Shown here one piece after another: positions 13,734 to 16,397 of a stretch of 16,397 bases of DNA; the stretch's first letter is position 1; the number at the start of each line of letters is the position of its first letter. The notes beneath the pieces are model-generated. The model saw only the letters and a program-made list of their open reading frames with translations, did no database searches and was not told the DNA's origin. Origin of the DNA: Pseudomonadota bacterium (GTDB lineage Bacteria > Pseudomonadota > Gammaproteobacteria > Steroidobacterales > Steroidobacteraceae); NCBI GenBank assembly GCA_023433465.1, contig JAEZCR010000298.1:1-16397 (forward strand), written 5' to 3'. A program made the translations under genes and the position numbers.

Positions 13734-14396
13734 CTAGTAGCGCCAGGTCAGGCCGACCTTGACCTGCTGGAAGTCGGGAGTTCCATCCGCGTTGGACAGA
13801 TCGATCCAGTGGATTTCCCAGGATCCGCGAAACGACAGTGAATCGGTCAGGTCCCAGCGCAGTCCCAGGCCGCCGCTGTACCGGAAGCCGTCCACGGATT
13901 TCGTGTTCTGGTAGGGCGCGCAGATCTGGCCCCACCACGGATCCCACCAGCAGCCGATGGAAACCGAGCCGGTCGGGATGTTGGTGTCGATCCAGCTCCA
14001 GCCGAGTCCGGCCGAGAGGAACGGCGTCACCGGGCCGTCCATGAAGTTGTAGACGCCCTTCGCCATGAGCGTGAAGGACTCCATGGTGCCCGATATCGCG
14101 AGAGCCCCGGGCAGGTCCGCCCTGACGAGGTTCGCGTCGTAGTCGACATCCGACCAGTCGATCGTGGTCTGCAGCTCGAAATTGGGATTGAAGCGATAGC
14201 CGAAGCTGACCGCGAACCCCCAGGCGCCGCCCCCGTCCACGACGGAGCCGCCCTCGAAGTCGACCTCGTCACCCAGCAGATAGTTGACGTCGAAGCCGAA
14301 TTCCCAGCCGGTGTCGCGGTCCTGCGCGAGGATGGGGGTCGAGAGGAACGCACTCAGCGCGATGGTAGTTAGAAGGAACTTTCCACGGACACGCAT
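13734..14396 (-). CDS. Outer-membrane beta-barrel protein (OmpA/OmpW-like fold), unknown role
   Basis: A 220-residue protein with a clear signal peptide (MRVRGKFLLTTIALSAFLSTPILAQ, cleaved before DRDTG). It has about eight amphipathic strands, such as WGFAVSFGYRFNPNFELQ and FTLMAKGVYNF, and a C-terminal KVGLTWRY. The closing aromatic residue fits an outer-membrane barrel, with Tyr rather than Phe at the end. Its size fits an eight-stranded OMP_b-brl type protein. Between predicted strands lies a loop, residues 149-159, containing two cysteines and four tryptophans, CWWDPWWGQIC, which could form a disulfide. The start is secure: AAGGAGG stands five bases before ATG 14396. It lies between ribD and ribE on the same strand, with gaps of 157 and 156 bases, so it probably has its own promoter. 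No link to riboflavin is evident. Confidence 0.82.
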   Translation of the reverse strand: MRVRGKFLLTTIALSAFLSTPILAQDRDTGWEFGFDVNYLLGDEVDFEGGSVVDGGGAWGFAVSFGYRFNPNFELQTTIDWSDVDYDANLVRADLPGALAISGTMESFTLMAKGVYNFMDGPVTPFLSAGLGWSWIDTNIPTGSVSIGCWWDPWWGQICAPYQNTKSVDGFRYSGGLGLRWDLTDSLSFRGSWEIHWIDLSNADGTPDFQQVKVGLTWRY

Positions 14397-14401
14397 CGAA
14401 G

Positions 14402-14408
14402 CCTCCTT
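14402..14408 (-). promoter_or_regulatory. Strong Shine-Dalgarno of the outer-membrane protein gene
   Basis: AAGGAGG on the minus strand, five bases before ATG 14396. It is the strongest ribosome-binding site in the window, suggesting high expression of this outer-membrane protein. Confidence 0.85.
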
Positions 14409-14553
14409 GGCATTACGTGAAGACGCGGTGTTGCTCCCTCACCACCTCAGGAAGGCGATTCTTGTTGGGCCGGCCCTCTCGACAAATGGGACCTAGGTTG
14501 GATGTGCCCGCGTCACGCCTTTCGGCCGCGGGACGATCAGGGGGACGCGCGTG

Positions 14554-15669
14554 TCAACGCGGGATGCGCAAGCGTAGGCGGATATCGGGACCGATCTGCT
14601 TCGATTCGCACAACTCGAAGCGCCGCGCGGCCGCGATGCGCGTGATGGGCGGAAGGGTAGTAAGGGGTCGCGCGTTCGATCCCAGCAACACCGGCGCGAG
14701 ATACAGCAACCATTCGTCGACCAGGCCGGCCGCGAGCAATGCGCCCGCGAGCTTCGGTCCGCATTCCACCAGCACGTCGTTGATCTCGAGCTCCGCGAGG
14801 CGCGCGAACACGCGGCGCAGATCGAGATGTCCGCGCGCGATACGAACGCGTTCGACACGTGCGGCGCCGAGATACTCGTCTTTATCGCCCGCCGCGGCCT
14901 TGCCGCGGATCCTGGCACCCGCCCGTCCGGCGGCGAACATCACCACTTCGCCCGGCGGCGCGAGAATGCGCGCGTTCTTCTTCACGCGGCGGCGCCGATC
15001 GAGCACCACGCGCAGCGGCTGACGCGGAGACTCGATGCGCACGTCGAGTCGTGGATCATCGGCAATGACGGTGGCGGCACTCGTGAGAATCGCCCCACTC
15101 TGCGCGCGCCAGTGCTGCACGTCGGCGCGCGACTCCTCGCTCGTGATCCACTTGCTCCTGCCGTTCGCGAGCGCCGTGCGTCCGTCGAGACTGGCCGCGG
15201 ACTTCAGACGCACGAAGGGCCGGCCTTCGCGCATGCGCATCATGAATCCCGCGTTGAGCTCCTCTGCATCGCGTTCGAGCAGGCCGGATTCGACGACGAC
15301 GCCGGCCGCGCGCAGCCGCGCGGCGCCACTGCCATTCACACGAGGATTCGGGTCGCCGACGGCGTACACCACGCGCCGCACGCCCGCGGCCAGCAAGGCG
15401 TCGACGCAGGGCGGCGTCCGTCCATGATGATTACAGGGTTCGAGCGTGACATAGGCGGTCGCTCCGCGAGCGCGTTCACCCGCGTCGCGAATCGCGTGCG
15501 GCTCGGCGTGCGGCTGTCCCGGCCGCTCGTGCCAGCCCTCGCCGATGATTTCACCGTCGCGCGCCAGCACGGCGCCGACGCGCGGATTCGGCGCCGTCGA
15601 ATACAGCCCGCGCTCCGCGAGTTCGAGCGCGCGCCGCATTGCGGCTTCGTCAAAGGCGCTGAACTTCAC
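14554..15669 (-). CDS. ribD: Bifunctional diaminohydroxyphosphoribosylaminopyrimidine deaminase / 5-amino-6-(5-phosphoribosylamino)uracil reductase
   Basis: Catalyses the second and third steps of riboflavin synthesis: zinc-dependent deamination of the pyrimidine, then NADPH reduction of the ribose side chain. It has 371 residues, normal for the family. The N-terminal cytidine-deaminase-like domain has PHAEPHA (zinc ligand His54, Glu56) and TLEPCNHHGRTPPC (Cys79, Cys88). The C-terminal reductase domain shows FVRLKSAASLDGRTAL (152-167), TVIADDPRLDVR (200-211) and the segment VECGPKLAGALLAAGLVDEW (301-320). The start codon is GTG at 15669, overlapping the nrdR stop as GTGA, with AAGGAG five bases upstream. 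It is probably translated by coupling to nrdR. After its stop, 157 bases without a gene lead to the outer-membrane protein gene. Confidence 0.97.
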   Translation of the reverse strand: MKFSAFDEAAMRRALELAERGLYSTAPNPRVGAVLARDGEIIGEGWHERPGQPHAEPHAIRDAGERARGATAYVTLEPCNHHGRTPPCVDALLAAGVRRVVYAVGDPNPRVNGSGAARLRAAGVVVESGLLERDAEELNAGFMMRMREGRPFVRLKSAASLDGRTALANGRSKWITSEESRADVQHWRAQSGAILTSAATVIADDPRLDVRIESPRQPLRVVLDRRRRVKKNARILAPPGEVVMFAAGRAGARIRGKAAAGDKDEYLGAARVERVRIARGHLDLRRVFARLAELEINDVLVECGPKLAGALLAAGLVDEWLLYLAPVLLGSNARPLTTLPPITRIAAARRFELCESKQIGPDIRLRLRIPR

Positions 15670-16193
15670 TTGCGCTCCTTCTTCTTCGGCGGGGCGCCGC
15701 CCGGGATGAGTTCGAGCTGATCCTCGCTCGCGAGACGCCCGCGCCGGTGACGCATGCGTTCTATCTCTTCGCGGAAAGCTTCGACATCCTGGAAATGCCG
15801 ATACACCGAGGCGTAACGCACGTATGCGACCTCGTCGAGCTTGTGCAGCTCTTCCATGACGATTTCGCCGATCTGGCGCGAGGTCACTTCGCGCTCTCCG
15901 AGGCTGCGCAGCTTCCGCGTGATGTGCCCTACGGCCTCTTCGATGGCCTCCAGGCTCACCGGGCGTTTCTCGAGCGCCTTGGCGAGTCCGCTGCGCAGCT
16001 TGGCCTCATCGAACGGCACGCGGCGCTGATCGCTCTTCACGACCAGCGGCATCACGAGTTCGGCCGTTTCGAAGGTGGTGAAACGCTCGCCGCACTGCAG
16101 GCACTCGCGACGCCGGCGGATCTGCGCCCCCTCGGCGGCGAGGCGCGAATCGTTCACCTTCGTCTCTTCATGCCCGCAGAACGGACAGTGCAT
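15666..16193 (-). CDS. nrdR: Transcriptional repressor NrdR
   Basis: A nucleotide-sensing repressor of ribonucleotide reductase genes; it binds NrdR boxes when its ATP-cone holds dATP/ATP. The 175-residue protein has an N-terminal zinc ribbon with Cys3, Cys6, Cys31 and Cys34 (HCPFCG and CLQCGERF), the linker RRRREC, and the ATP-cone domain at about 49-139 (VVKSDQRRVPFDEAKLRSGL, VAYVRYASVYRHF). It is somewhat longer than the E. coli protein (149) because of a charged tail ending PKKKERK. GAGGGCG precedes ATG 16193. It lies 28 bases after glyA and overlaps ribD by four bases, the usual glyA-nrdR-ribD arrangement. Confidence 0.97.
   Translation of the reverse strand: MHCPFCGHEETKVNDSRLAAEGAQIRRRRECLQCGERFTTFETAELVMPLVVKSDQRRVPFDEAKLRSGLAKALEKRPVSLEAIEEAVGHITRKLRSLGEREVTSRQIGEIVMEELHKLDEVAYVRYASVYRHFQDVEAFREEIERMRHRRGRLASEDQLELIPGGAPPKKKERK
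15675..15680 (-). promoter_or_regulatory. Shine-Dalgarno that fixes the ribD GTG start
   Basis: AAGGAG on the minus strand lies inside the last codons of nrdR, five bases before the GTG of ribD. It supports GTG as the real start and translational coupling to nrdR. Confidence 0.8.
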
Positions 16194-16221
16194 GACCCGC
16201 CCTCAGGTGTGCGTGCGACCC

Positions 16222-16397
16222 TCAGGGACCGTAGACAGGGTAGCGGCGGCACAACTCGCTCACCGCCGCCCGCGTCTTCTCGATGGCCGCGTCGCTGCCG
16301 TTCGCGTCGAGCACGTCGGCGATCCAGTCGGCGATCTGCTCGAACTCTTTTTCCTTGAAGCCGCGCGTGGTGCCGGCCGGCGTGCCGATGCGGATGC
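16222..16397 (-). CDS. glyA: Serine hydroxymethyltransferase, C-terminal part (partial)
   Basis: The 5' part lies beyond the window end; the last 58 codons are present. They read IRIGTPAGTTRGF, a helix with FEQIADWIADVLDA, and a C-terminal VSELCRRYPVYGP before the stop. IRIGTPAGTTRG contains the arginine known to bind the substrate carboxylate in this PLP enzyme, and the ending RRYPVYG is typical of gammaproteobacterial GlyA. It converts serine and tetrahydrofolate to glycine and methylene-THF. The pyridoxal lysine is outside the window. It is followed 28 bases later by nrdR on the same strand. Confidence 0.96.
   Translation of the reverse strand, partial: IRIGTPAGTTRGFKEKEFEQIADWIADVLDANGSDAAIEKTRAAVSELCRRYPVYGP

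Noticed and set aside
13734..14396. Mobile insertion of the outer-membrane protein gene into the rib cluster.
   Set aside because: No target-site duplication, terminal repeat, transposase or integrase remnant was seen on either side, so only an unusual gene order can be claimed.

Overview
The window looks like a chromosomal segment of a high-GC Gammaproteobacterium. The gene order ispA-dxs on one side and glyA-nrdR-ribD-ribE-ribBA-ribH-nusB-thiL on the other is typical of that class. Strong G/C bias at third codon positions, FolE2, an OprO/OprP-type porin and several outer-membrane barrels suggest a free-living lineage, perhaps near Nevskiales/Steroidobacteraceae or Xanthomonadales. That placement is inferred from gene content; no rRNA is present. 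Nothing resembles a phage, IS element, CRISPR array, tRNA or rRNA, and no gap between genes exceeds 300 bases.

Plus strand, 1-8358. First come the last codons of ispA, then dxs (isoprenoid precursors) and folE2 (metal-flexible GTP cyclohydrolase IB for folate). Next is a two-gene unit: a secreted cupredoxin with amicyanin-like copper-ligand spacing, overlapping a predicted outer-membrane barrel. An aldehyde dehydrogenase follows, ending at a clear intrinsic terminator. A recognisable promoter then leads into an OprO/OprP-family porin with an N-terminal coiled coil. The porin stop codon is interleaved with the stop of the convergent gene.

Minus strand, 16397-8355, in transcription order: the glyA C-terminus, nrdR, ribD, an eight-stranded-barrel outer-membrane protein with a Trp-rich cysteine loop, ribE, a ribBA-type gene whose GTP cyclohydrolase II half has lost every cysteine (RibBX-like), ribH with a basic tail, nusB, thiL, and a Ser/Thr kinase with a C-terminal cyclic-nucleotide-binding domain. 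Several junctions overlap by 1-4 bases (nrdR/ribD, ribE/ribBA, ribH/nusB), implying co-transcription and translational coupling. RibD, RibB, RibH and RibE cover most of riboflavin synthesis, but the first step (GTP cyclohydrolase II) cannot come from this locus.

Most of the window is ordinary housekeeping. The parts worth a second look are the kinase-cNMP fusion, whose phosphate-binding cassette resembles the cGMP type of eukaryotic PKG; the cupredoxin/barrel pair; the barrel gene inside the rib cluster and the 73-base interrupted inverted repeat after it; and a perfect hairpin over the translation start of thiL.
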